Shown in pieces: positions 20,614 to 29,870 of a stretch of DNA of 32,454 nucleotides (position 1 is its first letter; every line of letters begins with the position of its first letter). Made by a program: the position numbers and the translations under genes. Under the pieces are notes generated by a model, which was given only the letters and a program-made list of their open reading frames with translations, was not told the DNA's origin and did no database searches. The stretch is from a virus. Location: positions 1 to 32,454 of the IMG/VR virus record IMGVR_UViG_3300030002_000074. One strand, written 5' to 3'.

Positions 20614-21786
20614 CTAGTTGATTCTTATTTGTTGACCGACGAATATCAAGTTCGGGTTGCTGATTCCGTTGCGTTGCGCAAGTATCTGGTATGTCGTGCC
20701 ATATTTGGCGGCAATACCTGAAAGCGTTTCGCCCCTTGATACCGTGTGAATTGTGCCACCGCTGGTTGTGGTGGTTGCTGTGCCTTGGACTGTTATCACC
20801 TGACCGACCTGAATCAGATTCGGGTTCGTGATGCCGTTGATTTGTGCAAGCACCTGATAGGTTGTGCCAAACTTTGCGGCGATTCCTGACAATGTGTCGC
20901 CTGATACGACTGTGTATGTCTTGGCGTTCGATGCTGGTGCTGGCGTTGGTGCTGGTGTCGAACCGCTGGTTGGTACTTTGATGACCTGACCGACATTGAT
21001 GACGTTCGGGTTTGCAATTCCGTTCGATGCGGCAAGTGCTTGATATGATGTGCCGAACTTGGCTGCGATGCCCGAAAGTGTATCGCCTGCGACAACTACA
21101 TATTCACCAGTGATTGCGCTTGGTGCGTTTGTCTGTGGTGCTGATGGTTGAACTGTTACCGCTTGACCGCCACCGTATGCGACGAATGCTGATTGGTCGC
21201 CATAGAATAGATTCATGTCAACGGTGTTTTCTGTGACGCCTGCGACGTTCGCACGGCTTGTGTATTGCCACATAATGATTGAAAGCGTTGCAATGCTTGG
21301 TGGATTTCCTGCGCTTGCTACATCACCGCCATTCATGCCATATTTGGCAACCCATGCGCCGATGTTGCGGTCTTTGATTGGCTGAAGATTACCAACAAAG
21401 CGTGCTTGGTTTGAATAGATGATGATTGTGCGCCCTGTACGTTCCTTGATACGGTCTGCGAATGCGCAAACGAATGACACGTTGACCACGGCTTCGTTTT
21501 CGTCGTCAAGCACCAATGCTTCACCATCACGCAAATCGCCAATGGCTGACAAGAATGCGTCGGCTTGCTGTGCTGCCGTTCCTGATGCGCCTTTGTACCA
21601 ATAGAACCAAATCGGCACACCACATCGGCGTGCTTCGTTTTTGTTTTGTGTACACTTTGGGTCATAGTAGATGCCTGCATCTGCACCACCTGCTTTGATG
21701 ACTACCCCTTGAATTGCTGTTTTGAAAGCATCCCAATTGATTGTGCCTTGCCATCGGCTAATATCGGCAACGGTTATTTGTGACAT
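20614..21786 (-). CDS. Endolysin: GH25 muramidase with three LysM domains
   Basis: The 390-aa protein has an N-terminal GH25 domain (residues 3-205) with [11 protein letters not shown] (Asp8), LVLDDENE (Asp94, Asp95, Glu96 region), [14 protein letters not shown] and a final VDMNLFYG. Three LysM repeats follow at about 228-271, 290-333 and 346-389, separated by Pro/Thr/Ser linkers including [12 protein letters not shown]25 enzymes cut between MurNAc and GlcNAc; LysM binds peptidoglycan glycan. No signal peptide, so export depends on a holin. Start carries GAAAGGGGAAAGACGAT-ATG. Confidence 0.95.
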   Translation of the reverse strand: MSQITVADISRWQGTINWDAFKTAIQGVVIKAGGADAGIYYDPKCTQNKNEARRCGVPIWFYWYKGASGTAAQQADAFLSAIGDLRDGEALVLDDENEAVVNVSFVCAFADRIKERTGRTIIIYSNQARFVGNLQPIKDRNIGAWVAKYGMNGGDVASAGNPPSIATLSIIMWQYTSRANVAGVTENTVDMNLFYGDQSAFVAYGGGQAVTVQPSAPQTNAPSAITGEYVVVAGDTLSGIAAKFGTSYQALAASNGIANPNVINVGQVIKVPTSGSTPAPTPAPASNAKTYTVVSGDTLSGIAAKFGTTYQVLAQINGITNPNLIQVGQVITVQGTATTTTSGGTIHTVSRGETLSGIAAKYGTTYQILAQRNGISNPNLIFVGQQIRIN

Positions 21787-21803
21787 ATCGTCTTTCCCCT
21801 TTC
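21784..21803 (-). promoter_or_regulatory. Conserved start context GAAAGG-GGAAA-GACGAT-ATG
   Basis: Start region of the endolysin, the only lysis gene with the six-gene motif. Confidence 0.65.
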
Positions 21804-21830
21804 GTTTATTACATAATCATTATAACATCA

Positions 21831-22535
21831 TCAGTCGGCTTCGTTTTCACACCCCAACTTGACGAATAGAATATCAATCGAACATTTTTCTTCAACATTG
21901 ACAGGTGGTGAACTGATGTTTGTCGTGTTGTTTGTGGTTGTGTTGTTTATTGTTTCATCAGTTCCACCACCATCAGATGAATTTGTTTCGGCATTCTTTT
22001 GTGTCGCTTCGGTTTCAATAGCTTCACGTTTTTCTTTGGTCGTGATAGAAAAGTTTTGCGTGTAATACTGATATTCTTCTTTGCGAATGCCGAATGGTGT
22101 TTGGATGTTATAGACGTTAGTGAACTGAATCACACAGTTTGCGCCGACTGGCACATCTGCTGGCAACACACCGATGTCGATTGTCGTGCCGTTCAACTTG
22201 CGTGCTTTGCTTTGCCAACCAAGAAAGTTGCCATCGACAGTGGCATTGTCTGGTGGCGTGATGATTCCATGATAATTTGCGCAAAATACTTCACGCAAGA
22301 TGCGAACTTCGCCGTTGTAGAATATTTCACCAAAAAAGATGCCACCGACTTCTTGCGATGGGTAGTATGAAGATTTGTCTGTTGCGACTGGCACTTTGAT
22401 GTCGGCAAATTTCATCGGTATCGTGTAATAAAATAATAGCGAAACCAGTGCGATGATTCCGATGATAATTCCTGAAATGGTTATGGCGTCGAATATTTGT
22501 CGGCGTGTCGTTTTGATTTTACCTAGTTTGTACAT
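21831..22535 (-). CDS. Membrane-anchored surface protein, unknown
   Basis: The 234-aa protein has a basic N terminus (MYKLGKIKTTRRQ) and one membrane segment (about residues 17-39), then a likely external beta domain with Cys pairs (about 40-170). An Asn/Thr-rich low-complexity stretch (about 190-215) precedes a C-terminal CSIDILFVKLGCENEAD. It lies between the small membrane proteins and endolysin. A role in lysis control or surface exclusion is plausible; no family recognised. GAAAAGGAAATTGCACC precedes the ATG. Confidence 0.7.
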   Translation of the reverse strand: MYKLGKIKTTRRQIFDAITISGIIIGIIALVSLLFYYTIPMKFADIKVPVATDKSSYYPSQEVGGIFFGEIFYNGEVRILREVFCANYHGIITPPDNATVDGNFLGWQSKARKLNGTTIDIGVLPADVPVGANCVIQFTNVYNIQTPFGIRKEEYQYYTQNFSITTKEKREAIETEATQKNAETNSSDGGGTDETINNTTTNNTTNISSPPVNVEEKCSIDILFVKLGCENEAD

Positions 22536-22707
22536 GGTGCAATTTCCTTTTCGCTATGTTTTGACGTTTTACGGCGTCGTCAATCATGCTGAAGTGTTCT
22601 GCACCGCTGAATTTCTTCTTGGTGTATAACCTTGCACCACCGCTAACCAGAATTATAACGATAATGGTTATTGCTGTAAACATACTAGCTACCGTTTCCC
22701 ATGCCAT
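22519..22707 (-). CDS. 62-aa single-pass membrane protein
   Basis: The product begins MAWETVASMFTAITIIVIILVSGGARLYTKKKF: one membrane segment at about 5-24 followed by a basic cytoplasmic tail rich in Lys/Arg/His. GAGGGGTGCAACAAA precedes ATG 22707, which I prefer to an upstream start. It overlaps both neighbours. Candidate small holin or antiholin. Confidence 0.65.
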   Translation of the reverse strand: MAWETVASMFTAITIIVIILVSGGARLYTKKKFSGAEHFSMIDDAVKRQNIAKRKLHHVQTR

Positions 22708-22972
22708 TTTGTTGCACCCCTCTGGTCGATAATACACTTTTGACATCATTCATGATGTGCGAATTTTCACCAAGTGCGGTATTGTTCAATTTCATTTGTT
22801 CAGTTGAATCACGAATGGCATCAGTTCCAGCATCTATGGCAAGCACAGATTTGATGGCAATGTCTTTCAAATCTTGCTTATGTTCTTTGGCTTGGCTGAC
22901 ATACATCCAAATGAAGAAGACTGCAAGTGCGATTGGCAACCCTAGTGTTTGAACTAATGTTGGCAAGTCCAT
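22685..22972 (-). CDS. 95-aa single-pass membrane protein, holin-like
   Basis: One N-terminal membrane segment (LPTLVQTLGLPIALAVFFIWMYV, about residues 3-25) is followed by a charged helical tail (KEHKQDLKDIAIKSVLAIDAGTDAIRDSTEQM). This layout matches small phage proteins often found in lysis cassettes and annotated as holin-like. It could be a second holin or lysis timer. Its stop overlaps the 62-aa gene. Confidence 0.62.
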   Translation of the reverse strand: MDLPTLVQTLGLPIALAVFFIWMYVSQAKEHKQDLKDIAIKSVLAIDAGTDAIRDSTEQMKLNNTALGENSHIMNDVKSVLSTRGVQQNGMGNGS

Positions 22973-22981
22973 GTGTCGCCC

Positions 22982-23494
22982 CTATGCTTCCGCCCTAAAG
23001 TGAACACCATCTAATGATTGATAGCCGTTTGTTCCACCGTCAAACTTGACTACACCCGTGCTGTCAATACTTACGATTCCTAATCCACCAGCTGATACCG
23101 CTGGTATATAACACACGGCTAGTGGTCTGTAGCCCACTGGTAGTGTAAATGCTGCTGCGCCCATAGTACCGTTTTTTATCATACCGTGCATATGCACAAC
23201 GCCTAAACTGTCTTTGAAATAACCTGCGGCGTTAAAACCAGATGCGTAATTTACCCAACTATTGGTCAATGTTGGCGCAACCCATGCCTGTTGTGCTTCA
23301 ATTTTTGCTGCTGTCACACCATTGGCGGCAAGTGCTGCCGTTCCAACACTCAATGCTGCATAATGACGTGCAATCAATGCACCTGTATCAATGTTTGTGC
23401 CGTCTTTGAATCCAGCATCATTTGCACCTAATTGATTCCACTTTGCGGCGGTTGGTTGTTCGCCGAATACGACTGACCATGCTGTGTATGCCAT
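22982..23494 (-). CDS. Tail fibre/receptor-binding tip protein
   Basis: The 170-aa protein begins MAYTAWSVVFGEQPTAAKWNQ and contains a heptad-like Ala/Gly/Thr region (about 35-70), probably a trimeric stalk. Its C-terminal domain from about residue 85 has GYFKDSLGVVHMHGMIKNG and FTLPVGYRPL, motifs of phage fibre knobs. From about residue 80 the codon choice changes: CTA, TTA, ATA, AGA and AGG appear, which the surrounding genes use little. Acquired receptor-binding domain is the simplest explanation. Confidence 0.7.
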   Translation of the reverse strand: MAYTAWSVVFGEQPTAAKWNQLGANDAGFKDGTNIDTGALIARHYAALSVGTAALAANGVTAAKIEAQQAWVAPTLTNSWVNYASGFNAAGYFKDSLGVVHMHGMIKNGTMGAAAFTLPVGYRPLAVCYIPAVSAGGLGIVSIDSTGVVKFDGGTNGYQSLDGVHFRAEA

Positions 23495-23499
23495 ATTTT

Positions 23500-24018
23500 T
23501 TATTTCCTCACCTCTCTAATTATGAAACCATCAACTTCACGTTCACCATTTATTGTAGCGTACTTTGGTGGGTTTTTCTGCAATCGTTCAGCCATGGCAT
23601 ACAAATCATCTTTGCTTGGCTGTTGACCATTGGCGTGCAAGATGCCTGCTTCGTTTGGTGCGATGCGACTATCAGTGCCACACCAACTTTCAAAGCCCCA
23701 TTCGCCATCTGTGCGCTTGCGTGACGAACGAAGAAACGTGATGCCGTCTTCAGTTGTGGTCGGTATGATTTGGTTTTGGTTGGTGATATATGCAATCACA
23801 CGACCTTTGACGCCCTCTTGAATAAGACGTTTTTCAATGACTGTTTTGGTTTTGCCTTTTTTGTCGGTGACTTCCACTTCGACATCTTCAAAGACATCTT
23901 GGCTGTTGCAAATGACTTCGTGTGTGATTTCATCAGTCAGAATGCCCGACATGATGCGCTGTTGGTCTTGCGGTAGATTCCGCAACATGTGATTGACTAA
24001 TTCATCCGATACGTTCAT
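23500..24018 (-). CDS. Late structural-region protein, unknown
   Basis: The 172-aa soluble protein has IMSGILTDEITHEVICNSQDVFEDVEVEVTDKKGKTK near the N terminus. A central IAYITNQNQIIPTTTEDGITF and a C-terminal YATINGEREVDGFIIREVRK follow. I chose ATG 24018 after AGAAAGGCACAAGCAAA; a longer frame has no site. It sits just before the fibre gene and may be a baseplate or chaperone component. Confidence 0.65.
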   Translation of the reverse strand: MNVSDELVNHMLRNLPQDQQRIMSGILTDEITHEVICNSQDVFEDVEVEVTDKKGKTKTVIEKRLIQEGVKGRVIAYITNQNQIIPTTTEDGITFLRSSRKRTDGEWGFESWCGTDSRIAPNEAGILHANGQQPSKDDLYAMAERLQKNPPKYATINGEREVDGFIIREVRK

Positions 24019-24062
24019 TTTGCTTGTGCCTTTCTTTTGATTCTTATTGTACAACATAACCA

Positions 24063-24389
24063 TTAAAATATCACAGTCTTGCGTTCTTCAAATTCATGTT
24101 TGATTTCGTCATCAGTGTGATTGCCACAGTTTTGGCATTCATTTTGGCTGAACGCAACCATGCCGCAATATTGGCAATTGTGACAAAATTGACATGTAAT
24201 TTGATAATGTTCAAATTTATTCATGCACCAAATGCACTGATTCGTTGCAAATACCTTTGGGAAATTTGGAATCATAATCAGTTGCGGTGCGATTTCATCA
24301 ACCTGTTCAATTCGTTTCCGCTGTGAAGCGGTTGAAATCTTTCGGCTTATCGTATTCCCGTTGTAGTATACAGGCAATCCATCTTGCAT
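24063..24389 (-). CDS. Multi-Cys zinc-ribbon protein in the tail region
   Basis: The 108-aa protein has a C-terminal cluster CIWCMNKFEHYQITCQFCHNCQYCGM followed by NECQNCGNH, giving five overlapping C-x2-C pairs. Two or more zinc sites are likely. Its ATG 24389 uses a run of seven G as ribosome binding site and overlaps the preceding gene by 43 bases in the -1 frame. A -1 shift at that G run would join the two reading frames. Confidence 0.7.
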   Translation of the reverse strand: MQDGLPVYYNGNTISRKISTASQRKRIEQVDEIAPQLIMIPNFPKVFATNQCIWCMNKFEHYQITCQFCHNCQYCGMVAFSQNECQNCGNHTDDEIKHEFEERKTVIF

Positions 24390-24841
24390 AGTATCAAATC
24401 CCCCCCGCCTGTTGGCGTTTCAATATAAACATACGTCTGGTCTGTCGTTGCTGGGTCTGTGTAGAAATCACGAGTTCGCACATTGTCTTTCTTCAACAAT
24501 GCCGATAAATCAATGCGTGTATCAATGATTCGTGTTGTTGGGTCGGCTGATAGATTCACATTATATGTGCGAAGTCGATTCGGTGCAAATCTTGATGTGA
24601 ATGTTGGTCGTTCGTTTGCAATGCCAATCTTTCTGATTATTCTGTCACCTGATGCGACACCAACATTGAATTTCACTATCAAATGCAAGTATAGATTTTC
24701 GATTGTGATTGCATTATCTGGTGGCACTGGAAAAGCATAGAATACATCATTGCACATGTAACCATTTGGCATGTTCTTCGGCGCAATAGCCGTTGTGCGC
24801 AATGAATATTTGTATTGTTGAAGTTTGGTTGTTTCACTCAT
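24347..24841 (-). CDS. Tail-tip-region structural protein, unknown
   Basis: The 164-aa protein is beta-rich with strands such as AITIENLYLHLIVKFNVGV and YVYIETPTGGGDLILC. Its layout recalls the two upstream proteins, and like one of them it starts MSET. It may be a small baseplate or fibre-attachment protein. The codons near residue 147 contain a run of seven G (24400-24406). Confidence 0.65.
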   Translation of the reverse strand: MSETTKLQQYKYSLRTTAIAPKNMPNGYMCNDVFYAFPVPPDNAITIENLYLHLIVKFNVGVASGDRIIRKIGIANERPTFTSRFAPNRLRTYNVNLSADPTTRIIDTRIDLSALLKKDNVRTRDFYTDPATTDQTYVYIETPTGGGDLILCKMDCLYTTTGIR

Positions 24842-25371
24842 ATACGTTCATCCATATCATGTTTCACTACGGTCAACATATCGGGGTTCAAGTCTGCGCC
24901 GTTTGCTTGGTTCATGTAAAGTGGTGAATCCCAAACTATATGCACATATATTCGACCTTGCCATGCTGGGTCATTCGGTTGTGGCAAATCCTTGGCTTGC
25001 ACGAATATGTCATATGCTGGGTATGCTGCTTGATTGAACATTCGCCCCTTTGCTTTGACTTCGGCATCAGTCATCACGCCTGTTGCTGAAAATGCAAGCC
25101 ACCATGGTCGGCGTGCGCCAAAACTGTGTGGACACAACCCGTTGTCGCCTGCATCGGTGACAATATCAATTTCGTTGTTGTTTGTCAGTAATAGCGAACG
25201 ATTGAACACGATGAATTTTGGCACTCTGATTGGGTAGACGTATTGTGTCACGCCTAATGGAAAATAACATGCACCAGCACCCGAACCGCCACAGTATGAA
25301 AACCAAAATGCGGTTGCTGCATCAACCTTTGATTTTGGGTATGCCAAATCTTCACGACTTGTTTCACTCAT
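24838..25371 (-). CDS. Tail-tip-region structural protein, unknown
   Basis: The 177-aa protein begins MSETSREDLAYPKSKVDA. It contains FWFSYCGGSGAGACYFPLG, a long central YPIRVPKFIVFNRSLLL, and a C-terminal YDIFVQAKDL and GRIYVHIVWD. I use ATG 25371, which overlaps the upstream stop as ATGA. Beta-rich with no helical domain; a baseplate or fibre-adaptor protein is likely from position. Confidence 0.65.
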   Translation of the reverse strand: MSETSREDLAYPKSKVDAATAFWFSYCGGSGAGACYFPLGVTQYVYPIRVPKFIVFNRSLLLTNNNEIDIVTDAGDNGLCPHSFGARRPWWLAFSATGVMTDAEVKAKGRMFNQAAYPAYDIFVQAKDLPQPNDPAWQGRIYVHIVWDSPLYMNQANGADLNPDMLTVVKHDMDERI

Positions 25372-25901
25372 AGCAACCCCATTTGCATTGCGCATGATAG
25401 TTCAAATCGACGTACTGAATCGCTTGTCGTCAAATCACGGCTGAATTGCACAATCAAAATGATTCCGTCGGCATTGTAGTTTGTTTCACCTTTCTTTGGT
25501 ATCTGTGAAACAACATTCAAACCGTCGATGATGAATGTCGTGCCACTTGATGAAATTGGTGATGTTGTGCCTGTTATTTTCAAATGGCTTGCATCAATTT
25601 CGACTTGTGTCGGCGTCACGGCTGTCACGCCATCGGTATCGAATCGCCCGACTGCCACTTTTGCTGTTATAGCTGAACCGACGGTCATGAATAGATTCAA
25701 ATATGCTTGTGTTAGATTGCCACGTTCAGGTTTCGACAAACGCATCACACGAAGTGCGACGACGGCTATTGATGCGCCTGCTGTATCAACTGGTTGCACT
25801 GTGTCATCATAATTTGGCAAACCAAGATTCACACTGAATGAAGTTGCCACAAATGGCACTGATGTTTGGCGTGTAGTTTTGTCTGATTGAATGGTCGTCA
25901 T
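25368..25901 (-). CDS. Tail-tip-region structural protein, unknown
   Basis: The 177-aa protein begins MTTIQSDKTTRQTSVPFVATS and is built of beta-like segments, including DGIILIVQFSRDL near the end. It has no clear ribosome binding site but is coupled by ATGA overlap to the baseplate-like protein upstream. Predicted baseplate or fibre component. Confidence 0.65.
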   Translation of the reverse strand: MTTIQSDKTTRQTSVPFVATSFSVNLGLPNYDDTVQPVDTAGASIAVVALRVMRLSKPERGNLTQAYLNLFMTVGSAITAKVAVGRFDTDGVTAVTPTQVEIDASHLKITGTTSPISSSGTTFIIDGLNVVSQIPKKGETNYNADGIILIVQFSRDLTTSDSVRRFELSCAMQMGLL

Positions 25902-27436
25902 GGTGCTATCACATCCGTACCGCCGATTGTTGAAATTCCAACGGTGAAATATGATTTGAACACACGCTTGCGCACGGTCAATATCTGTGTGAATTTCCCA
26001 TCAGCCCATCGGTTGATTATTTTATTGATGATGTATGTGCCACTGAAACCCCAAACATTAACACTGACGGCATCACCAATCTGCAATGCTGGGTTGCCTT
26101 TGACGGTCAAAACATACTGACCCATGTATGTTGCATAATCATCAAGAATCATTTTCGCCTTTGAAAATGCGTCACCCTCATTGTTGATGTAGTCGTTTTC
26201 GATATTCACAATGCGTTCATCGTATTTTGCGACACTGGCATCATCTTGTTGTCGTGTATATATTTGCTTCACGACAACTGCTGGTGTGGCATAGAGTTCA
26301 AGCGATGTGATATACACCGAATATGCGTTGCTATTCGATACGGTCATTTTGTAGCTTTTGGCAAATAATGTGTTGCTGAAACTGATTCCGCTTGCAACTT
26401 GGTCGCCGCTTCCGTCTTTGACGGTGTTCGTCGTATAAAGTGACGTTGTTGCTGATGTGATATACGCTGGCGCATCCACTGATGTCACAGGGTCATTGAA
26501 ATCAGCCCAAATGTCAACACTTGCGCCTGCTGGCACTTCAATGGCTGATTGCAATTCCCAATATTTCTGTTTGGCTTGCACTTCACGCACATTTGCTTTG
26601 ACGGTCACGACGTTGATGATGTCATCTTGTGTGCTGGTTGAAATGTCAACAATGTTACTGGTATTGAAAAACCATTGCGGTGATGATGTGTAGTTTTGGC
26701 GGTTCTTGAATCTGATGATGCCTTGTTCATCCATGAAAAAACGACCCATTTCGGCTTCCATCAATTCTTTGACTACATCGCCAAACTTTGAACCCTTGTC
26801 GAAGAATGCAAATGTGACGATATTGAATCCAGTATCGAAGTTGTATTGTGTTGGCGTGATTCCAAATGCAACCAATAATGCCGCCAATATTTCATCAGTT
26901 CGTTTGCTTTGGTACATCACGGCGTTGTCAAGTGGTCGATTGAATAGTGAATACATGAAATCAATGCAATGGAATGATGCCGTTTTGTTTTTTTCGTCGA
27001 TAGATGGCATCTTTTCAGTCAATCCAGTGAACTGCGGAATCGCTTCACTGCCGAACCCACCGAACAATTTGACTGGTCGATATGGCAATATAAAGTTTTG
27101 AATTGTTGAACCACGGTTCGGTGTGAAATAGTTGTCGTGGTTTTCAAGAACGATGTCAGCTTGCGCAAGCGTGGTTGAATTCAACTGTTCTTCGGTGCGT
27201 GTGACTTCGATGCTTTTGATGCGGTATGAATAATCATCATATTGATATTTATCCCATTCAGCCACGACATTGCCATCACCTTTGATGATGTCTGCACCGC
27301 CAATGGTTGAAACGCCAATGGTGAAGAATGTGACGCTTGAATTGTATGACCGTGGAAACGACATCAAAGCACGGTGCGTCAATTTGCGCATCGTTTTGTT
27401 TGCCCTTGTGATGAAGTCTGAAGTGACCGTCTGCAT
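25898..27436 (-). CDS. Tail tip/baseplate hub-like protein
   Basis: The 512-aa protein comes after the distal-tail-like gene, where siphoviruses encode tail-associated hub proteins. It includes YSYRIKSIEVTRTEEQLNSTTLAQADIVLENHDNYFTPN, FTGLTEKMPSIDEKNKTASFHCIDFMYSLF and a long beta-rich C-terminal half. The motif (Y/F)FT(I/V)G(V/I)STIGG(A/T)D(I/V)I occurs twice, at about residues 37-51 and 496-510, that is near both ends. GGGGGCGCATC precedes the ATG. Confidence 0.75.
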   Translation of the reverse strand: MQTVTSDFITRANKTMRKLTHRALMSFPRSYNSSVTFFTIGVSTIGGADIIKGDGNVVAEWDKYQYDDYSYRIKSIEVTRTEEQLNSTTLAQADIVLENHDNYFTPNRGSTIQNFILPYRPVKLFGGFGSEAIPQFTGLTEKMPSIDEKNKTASFHCIDFMYSLFNRPLDNAVMYQSKRTDEILAALLVAFGITPTQYNFDTGFNIVTFAFFDKGSKFGDVVKELMEAEMGRFFMDEQGIIRFKNRQNYTSSPQWFFNTSNIVDISTSTQDDIINVVTVKANVREVQAKQKYWELQSAIEVPAGASVDIWADFNDPVTSVDAPAYITSATTSLYTTNTVKDGSGDQVASGISFSNTLFAKSYKMTVSNSNAYSVYITSLELYATPAVVVKQIYTRQQDDASVAKYDERIVNIENDYINNEGDAFSKAKMILDDYATYMGQYVLTVKGNPALQIGDAVSVNVWGFSGTYIINKIINRWADGKFTQILTVRKRVFKSYFTVGISTIGGTDVIAP

Positions 27437-27446
27437 GATGCGCCCC

Positions 27447-27815
27447 CTAGCTTATAGCATACTGTTCTTTGAATGTTACCGTTACGCCCTCAATGATTTC
27501 GCCATTCATGCGAATGTTTCGGTCACTGATGTTCATTTTCATTGGTGCGACAATGCCATATTCGACCAATTGCACAACTGGCACGGCTTCAGTCGTGTAT
27601 TGTGCATTGTATAGCGCACGAATGATGTCATAGTCGGCTGCTTTCAATTTATCCCATCCAGCAACCCAACCACGGCGGTTGTTGATATAGTCCGTGTACA
27701 AAGTGCCATCCAACGTCACATTTTCGCTTTCAATCGGTGTTAATTTCTCTAATAACGTGGAATATAACGGCAAAACCGTTCCATTCACAATGATTCGCAT
27801 GTCTTTTGTTGCCAT
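27447..27815 (-). CDS. Distal-tail-like protein
   Basis: The 122-aa beta-rich protein directly follows the tape measure gene, in the Dit position. It includes MRIIVNGTVLPLYSTLLEKL and ENVTLDGTLYTDYINNRRGWVAGWDKL near the N terminus and GVTVTFKEQYAIS at the end. The assignment is by order and beta content. The start overlaps the tape measure stop (TAATG) with GAAAGG 15 bases upstream. Confidence 0.6.
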   Translation of the reverse strand: MATKDMRIIVNGTVLPLYSTLLEKLTPIESENVTLDGTLYTDYINNRRGWVAGWDKLKAADYDIIRALYNAQYTTEAVPVVQLVEYGIVAPMKMNISDRNIRMNGEIIEGVTVTFKEQYAIS

Positions 27816-29860
27816 TATATTGTACTCATTCCTTTCACGTTTCCGCCCCCTATTTCATCATAACCCCTTGCACGCAAATCTTCATTCACGGCTTCAAGTC
27901 CATCAGCGATAATGTCACGGAATTCGCTTCGTGAACGTGCCACAATGCCACTTTGTTCAAGCGTGATGTTGATTGGTGCTTGTGCAATTGCGCCACCATT
28001 GGTTGCGGTTGCCGCTGCTGCGCCGTTTATTGCTGAAACAGTGCCGTCGATTGTGCCTGCTTGCACTGCATTCATTGCATTCAGTTGACCATACATACCA
28101 GAATATACGCCCACGACGCTTTGTGCGCCGTCTGACACGTTTTGCAAGCTGTTTGACATGCCTGTGCTTATTTTATCGGCAATCGTTGTGGCGGCGTTCA
28201 CAACAGCCCCACCAGCACGTTCAATGCCGTCTTGCATACCTTGCATCATGTAATCGCCCATTGAAGCCATCACACGACTTGGTGAATGAATCCCGAAGAA
28301 GTTTTTGACCGCATCCAATGCACCCGAACAGATTTCTTTGATTTTATTGACGACTGCATCTTTGGCGTTGCTGATACCTTTGGCAATACCATCAATCAGG
28401 TTCTTGCCTGCATCGACTGCACTATTGATGAAGTTGGCGATGCTATTGATTGCACCTTGAATAGCGTTTGAAATGGCGTCTTTGATATTATTGAAAGCCG
28501 TCACGACATTATTCCAAAACTTTGCGATGGCATTCCATGCGCCGACAACTGCACCCGATATGGTTGACACTAGCCAAATCAATACTTGAATGACGATGTT
28601 GATGACATTGATGACAAGCCAAACGGCTGCGACCACAATGGCGATTGCTGCGCCAAGAACCACCAGCAAAATGACGCCCAACACTTTCAAGATTGGAATC
28701 AGTATCGGTGCGATGACATTCCATAACTGAATAAGCGATTGCCACAATGATTGAATCGACGCCCATATTGAATCAAGTGCTGGTTTCAAATACTGGTTGA
28801 ATAGATTCACGATTGTATTCCAGTTGTCACGAAGTGCCATGACGATTGCAATGACGGCGATGATGACTGCACCGATAATCAACAACGCTGGTGCGGTGAT
28901 TCCTGCGATGACTGCGCCAATTGCTGCAAATAATGGTGCAAGGTTCATGATTGCGCCGACAAGCGCACCCACGATGCCAAGAAATGCCACGAGTGCCAAA
29001 CCAAGTGTCACAATGACCGCAACCATTGCAACCATCTGTGGATTCTGATTCGCAAAGTCGGTGAATTTCTTCACTAATGGTGATAATACGTTCATGATTT
29101 TTGTCAATATCGGTTGAAGTGCCGTACCCAATGCGACGTTCAGTTTTGTGGTATCTGTTGCCAATTTCGCTTGCGCACCACCGAATGATTCGGCAAGTTT
29201 GGCGGCGTCGCCTGTTTGGTTCTTGGTTTCTTTGATAATGCCGTTGAATAATGCCATGCGAACGCCTGCGTCTTGGCTTGCCTTTGACAAGTCTTGTGCG
29301 CTGAATCCAGCATCAACCAATATGTTCGACAGGTTCTTTGTCACACCTGCGTTGTCAACAAGAATGCTGTTGCCGTTTTTGATACCCTCTGTTGCGCTTG
29401 AAATGGCTTGACCGAATTCCAATGAACCTTGGCGACCAAATGCCGCCGAATCCTTGAATGCTTCCATCAATTTGATTGCTTGTGGCAAACTGAATCCCGA
29501 TGCAAGCAAGTTTTTCAAACCAGTTGCCGCATCACCGATTGGCATCAAGCCATCAGCCGTCAAGTCTTTGGCTGCCTGTGTTGCTGCGTCGATGCTGTTG
29601 CCTGTACCTCTGGCAACTGATGAAAGCCCCATCAGTGCGTTTTGTTGGCGAACGGCTGCATCAACTGCTTTGTCAAGATATGACACGACCCTATCAAGTG
29701 CAATGGCTGCGGTTGCGCCCAATGCGGCAAGTTCCAATGAAGCGTTTCCAAGTTTTTTGCCAAACGTATCGGCATCAGCACCAGCCGCTTTTGATTTCTG
29801 CGTGTACTTGGAATCATCCAAGTCTAGGTCATAGTATATTGTGCCGACTTTTTCTGCCAT
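27815..29860 (-). CDS. Tape measure protein
   Basis: The 681-aa protein has N-terminal helical, Ala-rich segments and two long hydrophobic blocks (about residues 270-345 and 385-445). The tape-measure signature FFGIHSPSRVMASMGDYMMQGMQDGIE follows near 540-565. It sets tail length and probably inserts in the membrane during DNA delivery. It is short for the class. At about 1.5 angstrom per residue that would imply a tail near 100 nm (inference from the usual rule). It follows the two chaperones. Confidence 0.93.
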   Translation of the reverse strand: MAEKVGTIYYDLDLDDSKYTQKSKAAGADADTFGKKLGNASLELAALGATAAIALDRVVSYLDKAVDAAVRQQNALMGLSSVARGTGNSIDAATQAAKDLTADGLMPIGDAATGLKNLLASGFSLPQAIKLMEAFKDSAAFGRQGSLEFGQAISSATEGIKNGNSILVDNAGVTKNLSNILVDAGFSAQDLSKASQDAGVRMALFNGIIKETKNQTGDAAKLAESFGGAQAKLATDTTKLNVALGTALQPILTKIMNVLSPLVKKFTDFANQNPQMVAMVAVIVTLGLALVAFLGIVGALVGAIMNLAPLFAAIGAVIAGITAPALLIIGAVIIAVIAIVMALRDNWNTIVNLFNQYLKPALDSIWASIQSLWQSLIQLWNVIAPILIPILKVLGVILLVVLGAAIAIVVAAVWLVINVINIVIQVLIWLVSTISGAVVGAWNAIAKFWNNVVTAFNNIKDAISNAIQGAINSIANFINSAVDAGKNLIDGIAKGISNAKDAVVNKIKEICSGALDAVKNFFGIHSPSRVMASMGDYMMQGMQDGIERAGGAVVNAATTIADKISTGMSNSLQNVSDGAQSVVGVYSGMYGQLNAMNAVQAGTIDGTVSAINGAAAATATNGGAIAQAPINITLEQSGIVARSRSEFRDIIADGLEAVNEDLRARGYDEIGGGNVKGMSTI

Positions 29861-29870
29861 ATTTGTTTGC

